A DNA stretch of 12,059 nt, from assembly GCA_023250795.1 (NCBI GenBank), contig JAHFAB010000022.1, forward strand, positions 1 to 12,059, read 5' to 3'. Positions 5,616-12,059 of the stretch are shown one piece after another. Position 1 is the first letter of the stretch. Every line of letters begins with the position of its first letter. The notes beneath the pieces are model-generated. The model was not told the DNA's origin. It did no database searches and saw only the letters and a program-made list of their open reading frames with translations. The translations under genes were made by a program, and so were the position numbers. The DNA comes from Bacteriovoracaceae bacterium (GTDB lineage: Bacteria > Bdellovibrionota > UBA1018).

Positions 5616-7624
5616 CCTCTCCAAAAGTCCTGAGTGTAGACATTTTTTTCTCCTGATTTATTTTCCAACTCAATATTTTCATTAGACTTAGGCATTATTA
5701 AAACGAGCCTCTCTTTTGCGCGAGTCAAGGCCACATAAAATAATCGCATACTTTCAGCTAAGTTCTTTTTATTCTCTTCCTTCCTCAAAATATTTTCTTG
5801 TGGATCTTGCGGCATTCTCTCTCCGTCCAAATCTCTTTTTGAAAAATAAGCTCCTTGATTTCTATCCCAAAATAGCAAAGGCGCATTGGCTGCACGCTGA
5901 GGCTTTTCTGGGAAATCGAGCAAAATGACATTTTCAAACTCCAATCCCTTTGATCCATGGATAGTCAAAACTAATAATTGCCCAAGATTTCTAGGGGGTG
6001 GGATTTCTCTTTCCCTTCGATTTTCTGCAATAGCGATTGAAAATTTATGCACAATCTCACTGAAACTCAGTCCACGATAAGACAACTCCTCTGCTCGGTG
6101 CCATAACCCTAGAAGCTGAGTGCCTAGCTCTTCTTCTATTTCTAAAATTTCAAGAAGCTCTAGCAAGAGCTCACCCGGTCTTATTTTTTTTTCATAATAA
6201 GGATGTAATTTTTTAGACAAAGTCTTCACGGTCTCAGGAACTGAAAAATGTTCAAGATCTGAGTCAAAAAAAGCTTTTATCCAAGTGGGATCTTTGACTA
6301 CCCACTCATCTAAAACCAGATCAGGAACTCCAACCCAAGGGGCTCTCAAAAATACAGCTCCCGATAAAGCGTTCTGAGGTTGGTCCCACCACTTCAAAAA
6401 AGCCACGAGCTCCCTTACCCTGGGGTCTTCCCAAAATAGCCCTCCACTGCCTACAGCGATAGGAATTCCAGCAGAACTCAGAGCTTTGATCCATTTTTCT
6501 GCTCCTCTAATTTTTCTCAGTAGAAGTGTGATTTGATCTAGTTGGACGCCCCTCCCCTGCTCTTTTTTTATCCACTGGACTAAGTCTTCTTCAGATTCGA
6601 CTTCTATTTTTTGGACTGATGAACTTTCTCCATCCAGGGCACTGTCTCGATGTGGAATCAGAGGTTCATAGATTTGCCCGCTCTCACGAAAAGGGGCTTG
6701 GCAAACCTGATTTACAAAATCTAAAATTTCAGGCCTACTTCTATAATTTTTATTCAGAGAAATCTGCACAGGTAAACGCGATGTATACTCTTTGAACACA
6801 CTCACATCGGCATCCCGAAATCTATAGATGGACTGCTTTGGATCTCCCACCACACAGAGATTAGAAAGATCTGGTTTTACAATACTCCAGAGAATTTCTG
6901 CTTGTATAGGATTAGTGTCCTGAAATTCGTCTATGAGAACTAAATCATATTTCTGATGATAAAATTTTCTAATTTTAGGGTTTTCTAAAATTTTTCTAGC
7001 TCCCCATTCTAGATCTTGAAAATCCATCACACCACGGCGTTTCTTGAGAAGCTGATATTTTTTGAGAAGGTATTCTGAAATTTCAAAGAGAGCACGTGCC
7101 CCAAGATCACTTTGATCTTGTAAACTCTCTAAAACTCCAAAGAGGGAAAGCTCTCGCACTCGATTAAACAGATCACCCAGACTTGAAAGCGTTTCCCTCT
7201 GTAAGAGAAAATCTAAACTTTTTTGAAGAGACGGAGGTAGATCCAACATCCAAAGTGACTCTAAAACTTTATCCCAAAGCAACTCTGCTTCTGAGCCAGA
7301 AAGCATCTCCTCCTCGCCATCAAAACCCGCCTCCCTTGGAAAATCCCTTAATATAGCCGCGCAAAGTCCATGAATCGTCATTACCAGTTGAGCGTTCTGA
7401 TTTGATTGTGAAAGTTTCACTTTGAGATCACTCGTAGATCTCTCTGTAAAAGAAACAGCGGCGAATTGAGCATTAGGATTTTTCCTAAAAAGTTCATGAC
7501 ATTTTTCTACCAATGTTGTAGTTTTTCCAGAAGCCGCTCCAGCTAAAACTGAAATTCCTTTACCCCAAGTTTGGATAACTTGTTCTTGCTCTGCGGAAAA
7601 AACACGAGTCAAAACTTCACTCAT
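5594..7624 (-). CDS. addA: AddA-like UvrD-family (SF1A) DNA helicase, lacking the fused nuclease
   Basis: A 676-residue ATP-dependent 3'-5' helicase that would drive double-strand-end unwinding in an AddAB/RecBCD-type recombination complex. From ATG 7624: Q-motif region FSAEQEQV (9-16), Walker A LAGAASGKTT with Lys34, Ia (AVSFTERS), Ib TIHGLC (83-88), Walker B LVLIDEFQDTN with Asp232-Glu233, III VVGDPKQSIYRFR (258-270), IV NYRSR (293-297), V VLTIHGSKGLEFENV (552-566) and VI RLFYVALTRAKERL (627-640). All SF1A motifs are intact. The chosen ATG has AGGGAG about 6 bp upstream and overlaps the addB stop by 8 bp; the frame stays open to 7783, but that would run deep into addB. Normal AddA proteins are about 1200 residues with a C-terminal nuclease; here the frame ends soon after motif VI and the nuclease follows in the -1 frame. 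Confidence 0.88.
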   Translation of the reverse strand: MSEVLTRVFSAEQEQVIQTWGKGISVLAGAASGKTTTLVEKCHELFRKNPNAQFAAVSFTERSTSDLKVKLSQSNQNAQLVMTIHGLCAAILRDFPREAGFDGEEEMLSGSEAELLWDKVLESLWMLDLPPSLQKSLDFLLQRETLSSLGDLFNRVRELSLFGVLESLQDQSDLGARALFEISEYLLKKYQLLKKRRGVMDFQDLEWGARKILENPKIRKFYHQKYDLVLIDEFQDTNPIQAEILWSIVKPDLSNLCVVGDPKQSIYRFRDADVSVFKEYTSRLPVQISLNKNYRSRPEILDFVNQVCQAPFRESGQIYEPLIPHRDSALDGESSSVQKIEVESEEDLVQWIKKEQGRGVQLDQITLLLRKIRGAEKWIKALSSAGIPIAVGSGGLFWEDPRVRELVAFLKWWDQPQNALSGAVFLRAPWVGVPDLVLDEWVVKDPTWIKAFFDSDLEHFSVPETVKTLSKKLHPYYEKKIRPGELLLELLEILEIEEELGTQLLGLWHRAEELSYRGLSFSEIVHKFSIAIAENRREREIPPPRNLGQLLVLTIHGSKGLEFENVILLDFPEKPQRAANAPLLFWDRNQGAYFSKRDLDGERMPQDPQENILRKEENKKNLAESMRLFYVALTRAKERLVLIMPKSNENIELENKSGEKNVYTQDFWRGWIEEVC
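5642..5648 (-). other. Candidate -1 slippery heptamer at the helicase/nuclease split
   Basis: On the - strand the helicase frame reads GAA AAA AAT, containing A AAA AAT, a heptamer of the X XXY YYZ class, within an A7 run (5643-5649). Slipping back one base here enters the nuclease frame, which is open from 5657 down to its stop at 4827, and would yield a fused protein of about 930 residues. The same A7 run is also a likely site for a one-base indel or sequencing error. No downstream pseudoknot was established. Confidence 0.35.
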
Positions 7625-10322
7625 TTTGAGCTCCCTGTCTTCTCTTTCCACAGAGATTTTCGTAGGGACACGAACGACACTCCTGATCTTTTTTAGGACG
7701 CACTTCGAAATGTCCTTGAAAATATTCTCTGGCTTGATCCATGAGAAGTGTTTCGAGTTTATGCCAAACTTCTTCTGGCTCAAAATCTAAAACATTGTTC
7801 TTTGAACGAAGATGAGTGAGATTGCCGGGTTCTTTTCCGTTGAACTTTTTGAAAAAAATGCCATGACCTCGCCCACCGGTGCGGTTCAGCTCTACATACT
7901 GAACTCCTAGGCACATTTTTCCGAGCTGTTTTTGAGCAGCTATCGCGTAAAAAGGAAGTTGCAATCGATACCCGAGTTCCACCATCTCAGTTCCATGAGG
8001 GAGACTGCTTGAGGTTTTATAATCAATCAGAAAAAATCCGTTTTCTTCATGGTTCTCTGGAAAAATATCTATACGATCTGGCACACCGTGAAGAGTAAAC
8101 TCTGGAGCTTCTAAACGAAGTTCTGGTCCTTCGAGTGAAAAAACCTGGGCCTGAGACCGCGTGCAATATTCTTTTTCCTTTTCCTGAAATTTTTCCAATA
8201 GAGTGAGAAATTTAGCCTTTTGGTGCGCTACGAGTCGTGCCCCATGAAGCATACCCAATGGCCGCTCCAAGTTCCACGCCTCTGACAAAGCTTGCTCTGG
8301 AGACTTTTCTCCAGATATTTTCCCAGGAGCATCAAAAGACATATTATGTCGAGACTCTTTTAAAAATCTCAAAGCCAAATGTAAAATTCTCCCCCTCACT
8401 TCTGGCCAAGGCTCGATCCCAGGATCACGCAGATCCCAAAGCTTCCAACGCCCAGCACCCAGCCCTCGAAACGAGCATCGACTATAATGATCGAGTTCCG
8501 TTGCTCTGATATCTCTCCTTTTCAAGGGGGGGAGTTGAAACTGAAGCGGGGGAGTTTTTTTCACTGCTCCATAGCTTTTTTGAAATCTATGATGTGCCCC
8601 AAATGACTGAGGTTGTGGATCTGAAAATCCCAGATCCAACAAAAGAGGGAGCAAAGTTTCTCTTTCTCTGCCCTCCCAGTCATAAAGTGCATCTAAAAAA
8701 ACAGTCTCTTCTGTGTGAGAAATCCAGTCTTTCAAAATTTTTATTTTCTCATCTCGTACTTGATGATTCGAACAAACTGAAAATTCACTCGTCAAAATCT
8801 CTCGATCTCGCTCTGAAAACCAATAATCTCCCATCTGATCTCGGGTCAGTACGTCTGGAGGAAGACCAAAGAGCCAGACTTTTTTATAATTCCGAAGAGG
8901 TGCTTGCCCCAAACGATGGAGTGTGACGCCCTCCCTGGGTTTGAGTGCTTGTATTGGAGGCGTTGCTTCTGTGAGTCTCATTTGTAGGCGCTCAAACCAA
9001 TAAGATGCTGGAGCCCTGCGATTTTCTAGCCCCACATAGATCAAATCTTTATGAAACTCCTCCCAGGTTTTTTCAAAAAAAGGGACAAGCCAGCCCAGTT
9101 CTTCATTTAGTTCTGTGGGGTTTTTCTCCATCATTTCTTTTTTCAACGATTGTAAAAAAGCCTCACCCACTTCTAAAACTGTTTTCTTCCCCCCTAAAAT
9201 CTCCTCTATCTCTGAAAGTGCTTTATAAAGATGGGTCAAATCACCGCCTGCATAGGACTGGAGTCCGTTTCGAATTCCACGAGCGTTGATCTCTGGGATC
9301 CATTTGAGCTCACGTTCTCTGTAACTCAACCAAGAGAGGACATCGCTGCGATCATAGTTTTTTCCAACTAATTTCAGAGGAAGAAGCGCCCACTTCAACC
9401 CTTCGTCAAAACGGAGTCGCATCGGATCTCTAGGATCCAAAAGTGGAATGGAGTAGCGCCGTAATGCCCTCTGTAAACTTCTTCTGATTTCGGGAAGATC
9501 GGGAGCTAAAATAGCCTGTTGAGAATAATCGCATCCATGATCTGTTTTAAGATTTGAAAGACTCTCTGCCAAAGTTTCCGCTGCATCGTCCAGGGTGTGC
9601 CATTGCTCCCATCTAAACGAAGAAAGCTTTACTTCGCCTGGCGAAGTGGGTTTAATTTCAACCCATCGTCCCAACTCATTCCAAAACTCATGTTCCAGGC
9701 TTTCATGCACGTGAGTAGAAAATAAAAAAATCTCTCTGGGAAGCGCGCGTTGCGTAATAGGATGGTTAGAACTCGCCGCTCTTAAAATCTCCACACACTC
9801 TCGCATCATGAGTGGCAGGTCCCATAAATCACTCTCACGCATCCATGCCGAGTAGGCTTGAAAAAGTGTTTTCATTTCGTTTCGAAGCGGAGAAATCCCC
9901 ATGGGCAGAAGCTGCGCAAGTCTTTCGAAATAGACTTTTTCTTCTTCTAAATGACCAAAAGCTTTTTGAGCATTTTGCAAAGTTCGATCTAATCTCTTAA
10001 AAAATCTTCCTCGCCTCTTGAGTCGTTTCAGCTCTGGAAGATTTTTAGAAATCCTGGGTTCCGAAAGCAGAGCTCTCAAAACTTCTTGCCTGGAGAGTGA
10101 ACCGAGCACCCTCTCTTTCTGAAGAGGGATAGATCTCCCACTAGAAATGATTTTGAGACAGAGGGCCTCCGGGTTTAAAACCGAGTCACTGATAAAAGCG
10201 ATTTTTTGACTGAACAGTACTTCCTTGACTTCTTCTCTGGAAAACCCAGAGTCAATACAGATCCAAGCGGTGGGTCTCAGCCCTTTGAGTTTTGAAATGG
10301 AAAAATTCTCAAAAAAAATCAT
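7617..10322 (-). CDS. addB: AddB-like subunit with C-terminal Fe-S PD-(D/E)XK nuclease
   Basis: This 901-residue protein is the second subunit of an AddAB-type helicase-nuclease. The C-terminal third is clear: Cys616 (YSRCSFRG), His648 (GRILHLAL), Asp749 (GVPDRIDIF), Asp767-Tyr-Lys769 (LIDYKTS), Gln788/Tyr792 (RLQLPFYAIA) and C882-x2-C885-x5-C891, the four-cysteine iron-sulfur layout of AddB. The N-terminal 600 residues are a diverged inactivated-helicase-like region; I find no Walker A GxxxxGK(T/S), so it should not hydrolyse ATP itself and resembles RecC in that respect. Residues 225-232 (PTSPGEVK) are encoded by a small palindromic repeat. ATG 10322 is 1 bp after the purM stop, with no Shine-Dalgarno, so it is likely translated by coupling. 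The addA start overlaps its stop. The N-terminal fold is inferred from context rather than motif. Confidence 0.85.
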   Translation of the reverse strand: MIFFENFSISKLKGLRPTAWICIDSGFSREEVKEVLFSQKIAFISDSVLNPEALCLKIISSGRSIPLQKERVLGSLSRQEVLRALLSEPRISKNLPELKRLKRRGRFFKRLDRTLQNAQKAFGHLEEEKVYFERLAQLLPMGISPLRNEMKTLFQAYSAWMRESDLWDLPLMMRECVEILRAASSNHPITQRALPREIFLFSTHVHESLEHEFWNELGRWVEIKPTSPGEVKLSSFRWEQWHTLDDAAETLAESLSNLKTDHGCDYSQQAILAPDLPEIRRSLQRALRRYSIPLLDPRDPMRLRFDEGLKWALLPLKLVGKNYDRSDVLSWLSYRERELKWIPEINARGIRNGLQSYAGGDLTHLYKALSEIEEILGGKKTVLEVGEAFLQSLKKEMMEKNPTELNEELGWLVPFFEKTWEEFHKDLIYVGLENRRAPASYWFERLQMRLTEATPPIQALKPREGVTLHRLGQAPLRNYKKVWLFGLPPDVLTRDQMGDYWFSERDREILTSEFSVCSNHQVRDEKIKILKDWISHTEETVFLDALYDWEGRERETLLPLLLDLGFSDPQPQSFGAHHRFQKSYGAVKKTPPLQFQLPPLKRRDIRATELDHYSRCSFRGLGAGRWKLWDLRDPGIEPWPEVRGRILHLALRFLKESRHNMSFDAPGKISGEKSPEQALSEAWNLERPLGMLHGARLVAHQKAKFLTLLEKFQEKEKEYCTRSQAQVFSLEGPELRLEAPEFTLHGVPDRIDIFPENHEENGFFLIDYKTSSSLPHGTEMVELGYRLQLPFYAIAAQKQLGKMCLGVQYVELNRTGGRGHGIFFKKFNGKEPGNLTHLRSKNNVLDFEPEEVWHKLETLLMDQAREYFQGHFEVRPKKDQECRSCPYENLCGKRRQGAQNE
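7622..7637 (-). promoter_or_regulatory. Ribosome-binding site and overlap start of addA
   Basis: Read on the - strand, AGGGAG is followed by CTCAAA and ATG (7624-7622), which runs straight into the addB stop (TGA, 7619-7617). This decides the helicase start over the longer open frame extending to 7783. Confidence 0.6.
9631..9647. repeat. Small palindromic repeat, copy 3 (inside addB)
   Basis: ACTTCGCC, T, GGCGAAGT: a perfect 8-bp inverted repeat around one base. With its flanks (TTT before, GGG after) it matches copy 2 at 22 of 23 positions. It lies within the addB frame and encodes PTSPGEVK (residues 225-232), looking like an in-frame insertion into a weakly conserved part of the protein. 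Confidence 0.65.
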
Positions 10323-10323
10323 C

Positions 10324-11349
10324 TTAATAGTTCAAAGTCACCGTTTGTGTACCATCACAAAGATGAACCTGTGAACCTGCCCCCGATTTCTTACGTTCTA
10401 CTTCTCCAATCACCCACGCTCTTTCACCTGCTTTTTTCAGATGACTGAGTATCGTTTTTACTTTTTCAGCTCTCACGGCACAGACCATCCCTACACCTAA
10501 GTTAAAAGTCTGGGCAAGCTCTTCGAGTGAAAGACCACTTTTCTCTCTCACCAAATCAAAAACTTTCGGAACTTCCTCACGAGGCGGAAGTGTGATTGCA
10601 TAGCTCACTTTTTCAGACATGCGCGGGACATTGAGAAAACCAGAACCTGTAATATGAGCAAGTCCATTGATCATTCTTTTTCGAATGAGCGGCAGCAAAG
10701 CCTTGGCATAAATACGTGTCGGGGTAAGGAGCTCACGCGCTAGATCGGAAGACTTCCCTTCGAAAAATAATTTTCTGAGCAAGCTATATCCATTGCTGTG
10801 ACAACCACTTGAAGAAATGCCTATCAAAACGTCTCCCGCTTTGATTTTCTTGCTGGGAAGGACACAGGAGGGCTCGACTTTTCCAACTGCAAAACCAGCC
10901 AAATCATATTCTCCGTCGGTGTAAAAATCAGGCATCTCCGCCGTCTCTCCACCCACCAGCGCACACTGGGCCTGCCTGCAACCTTCCACAATACCTTGGA
11001 GCACTTGCTCCGCGATTTCTGTGTTCAACTTACCTGTGGCAAAATAATCAAGAAAAAACAAAGGCTCTGCCCCCACGCATAAAAGATCATTGACCGACAT
11101 CGCCACGAGATCAATCCCCACAGTGCGATGATCGCCCAACCAAAAAGCGAGCTTGAGTTTTGTGCCCACCCCATCGGTCGAAGCGGCGAGCCAGGATTTT
11201 TTGTTCAATTCATAGAGTGAGGCATAGCCCCCAATCGAAGCTTTGACTCGAGCGTTCAGGGTGGATTTTGCGAGGAGAGCAATCCGATCTACGAGTTGAT
11301 CAGCCGCACCGCGCTGGACCCCTGCTTGGGAGTAGGTGACTTGGGCCAT
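10324..11349 (-). CDS. purM: Phosphoribosylformylglycinamidine cyclo-ligase (AIR synthetase)
   Basis: PurM closes the imidazole ring: FGAM + ATP gives AIR + ADP + Pi, step 5 of de novo purine synthesis, as a cytoplasmic homodimer. The 341-residue protein is full length (E. coli 345) and carries the family motifs in order: TYSQAGV at the N-terminus, STDGVGTKLKLA, GIDLVAMSVNDLLCVGAEPLFFLDYFATGK (only part quoted here would suffice to recognise it), LVGGETAEMPDFY, DLAGFAVG, SSSGCHSNGYSLLRK, LLTPTRIY, AHITGSGFLNVPR and FNLGVGMV. It starts 23 bp after the upstream PIN-toxin stop, with no clear Shine-Dalgarno or strong promoter in the gap, and ends 1 bp before addB. It therefore seems embedded in a TA-purM-addBA transcription unit rather than next to purN or other pur genes. 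Confidence 0.97.
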   Translation of the reverse strand: MAQVTYSQAGVQRGAADQLVDRIALLAKSTLNARVKASIGGYASLYELNKKSWLAASTDGVGTKLKLAFWLGDHRTVGIDLVAMSVNDLLCVGAEPLFFLDYFATGKLNTEIAEQVLQGIVEGCRQAQCALVGGETAEMPDFYTDGEYDLAGFAVGKVEPSCVLPSKKIKAGDVLIGISSSGCHSNGYSLLRKLFFEGKSSDLARELLTPTRIYAKALLPLIRKRMINGLAHITGSGFLNVPRMSEKVSYAITLPPREEVPKVFDLVREKSGLSLEELAQTFNLGVGMVCAVRAEKVKTILSHLKKAGERAWVIGEVERKKSGAGSQVHLCDGTQTVTLNY

Positions 11350-11372
11350 GGGTTGTCTTTAGCATAGGCTTT

Positions 11373-11798
11373 CTAGGTCAAACAGGGAAATCCCTCTTGT
11401 TTTGAAACCCGGACTAATTTTTCATCCAAACAGGCTAACTTCAGCTCTGGATGATCGAGCTTCACCAAACTGGCTGAACCCAACTGAATGCTTTCATAAG
11501 GACGCAGCCCGTGAAGACGTTGAATCTGCGATCCCATTCGAGTGACTCGACTATCCAGCGGAATGAAGTTGAGTGAGGCACAGAACTCCATCCACCTTTC
11601 TTGTATGGAGTCGTATTCATTTACTGAGAGTAACTTTTGGTTGATTTTCCGCTTCAATGTTGTCTCAAACTCGAATACCGTCAGCCAGGATGTGAAACGA
11701 GGGGCATCATCAAATTCCTTCAGCCATTCTCTTACCTTTTCCGTTTCTTTTTCTATAACAAAGACTGGCACTAGTGCGGAGGTATCCCAGTAAATCAT
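11373..11798 (-). CDS. PIN-domain toxin, VapC-like, paired with a Phd-type antitoxin
   Basis: A 141-residue PIN-domain protein, probably the ribonuclease toxin of a type II module. Acidic positions: Asp5 (YWDTSALVP), Glu43 (LTVFEFETTL), Glu102 (LRPYESIQLGSA) and Asp125 (LACLDEKLV). The third site is normally Asp (as in AYDALHLASA); here it is Glu, which keeps the charge but lengthens the side chain and may alter activity. The start codon overlaps the antitoxin stop in ATGA, antitoxin first. It is a different PIN subfamily from the vapC at 4000-4359, so the two modules are not a recent duplication. purM begins 23 bp after its stop on the same strand. The name VapC is by fold; the RNA target is unknown. 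Confidence 0.85.
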   Translation of the reverse strand: MIYWDTSALVPVFVIEKETEKVREWLKEFDDAPRFTSWLTVFEFETTLKRKINQKLLSVNEYDSIQERWMEFCASLNFIPLDSRVTRMGSQIQRLHGLRPYESIQLGSASLVKLDHPELKLACLDEKLVRVSKQEGFPCLT

Positions 11799-12037
11799 GT
11801 GTCTTCGTCTCGTAACGCTCTCACGAGTTTTGAAGAGGGAGGTTGTTTTTTTACTGTTTTAAGAGGGGGGTGAATCTTGAGCCACGCTTTCATGCTTGCT
11901 CGTATGAGTGGCTTTTCTAATGGTATGATCTTTGCGACTGGCTCGTTTCGATCTGTGATTGTAACCTCCTCACCACTTCTTACTTTGTGGAGGTACTTAG
12001 AAAGATCATTTTTCAAAAGACCAATGTTCACCTTCAT
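11795..12037 (-). CDS. Phd/YefM-family antitoxin
   Basis: An 80-residue protein with the Phd/YefM N-terminal DNA-binding fold: MKVNIGLLKNDLSKYLHKVR followed by SGEEVTITDRNEPVAKIIPL, the characteristic strand-turn-strand 'GEEVxITDRxxPVAxIxP'. The C-terminal half (about residues 45-80) is basic and Pro-rich, expected to be disordered and to wrap the toxin. Such antitoxins repress their own operon as dimers. It heads a unit running through the PIN toxin toward purM. Only 22 bp upstream are in the window, so the promoter and operator cannot be judged; no strong Shine-Dalgarno precedes ATG 12037. Confidence 0.85.
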   Translation of the reverse strand: MKVNIGLLKNDLSKYLHKVRSGEEVTITDRNEPVAKIIPLEKPLIRASMKAWLKIHPPLKTVKKQPPSSKLVRALRDEDT

Positions 12038-12059
12038 AGCTACTATTAAGCCATAAACA

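Noticed and set aside
5622..5624. TTG as the start of the detached nuclease
   Set aside because: In-frame ATGs at 5615 and 5600 are closer to the helicase stop and more plausible; the choice between these two remains open.
7625..7783. Longer N-terminus for the AddA-like helicase
   Set aside because: It would overlap addB by over 160 bp and precede the normal Q-motif start. ATG 7624 has a ribosome-binding site and an overlap start.
1..12059. CRISPR array, tRNA or rRNA genes, replication origin
   Set aside because: No regularly spaced repeats, cloverleaf-like segments, rRNA-like stretches or DnaA-box clusters were seen on reading both strands.

Overview
The window looks like chromosomal DNA of moderate GC from a Gram-negative bacterium with compact, translationally coupled operons. 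The IF-2 arrangement, with an acidic Ala/Pro/Glu-rich linker and an IIRRRAK-type motif, together with an AddB/AddA pair, would fit Bdellovibrionota or another former deltaproteobacterial lineage. That placement is an inference with low to moderate confidence, because nothing in the window is a taxonomic marker I can score.

Left third, + strand (1-3915): the end of a classical translation operon. infB (5' end outside the window) is followed 11 bp later by rbfA, and rbfA overlaps truB by 4 bp. The rpsO-pnp pair that usually follows truB is absent, and every gene to the right is on the opposite strand.

Middle (3916-4826): a VapBC toxin-antitoxin pair on the - strand converges on truB. It has a recognisable sigma70-like promoter with an inverted-repeat operator in the spacer. 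Directly upstream of that promoter lies the most striking object here, a 187-bp element whose two 69-bp arms are perfect inverted repeats around a 49-nt loop. It has 5'-TG...CA-3' ends and a built-in bidirectional terminator, and it looks like a miniature non-autonomous mobile element or large hairpin repeat. Next to it are two copies of a small 17-18 bp palindrome; a third copy lies inside the addB-like gene.

Right two thirds, - strand (4827-12037, listed in transcription order): a Phd-type antitoxin and a PIN-domain toxin, then purM (de novo purine synthesis), an AddB-like nuclease subunit, an AddA-like UvrD-family helicase, and a separate small PD-(D/E)XK nuclease that corresponds to the C-terminal domain normally fused to AddA. 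Spacing is very tight (4-bp overlap, 23 bp, 1 bp, 8-bp overlap, overlap), which suggests one transcriptional unit ending at the large hairpin. AddB, AddA and the detached nuclease together would form an AddAB-type double-strand-break resection machine. Here both nucleases, not only AddB's, carry the four cysteines of an iron-sulfur staple, and the helicase and nuclease of the A subunit are on separate overlapping frames.

The best candidates for something undescribed are the long palindromic element, the coding-compatible small palindrome family, and the split, doubly Fe-S AddAB arrangement with a possible -1 frameshift site at the split. No rRNA, tRNA or CRISPR array was seen.
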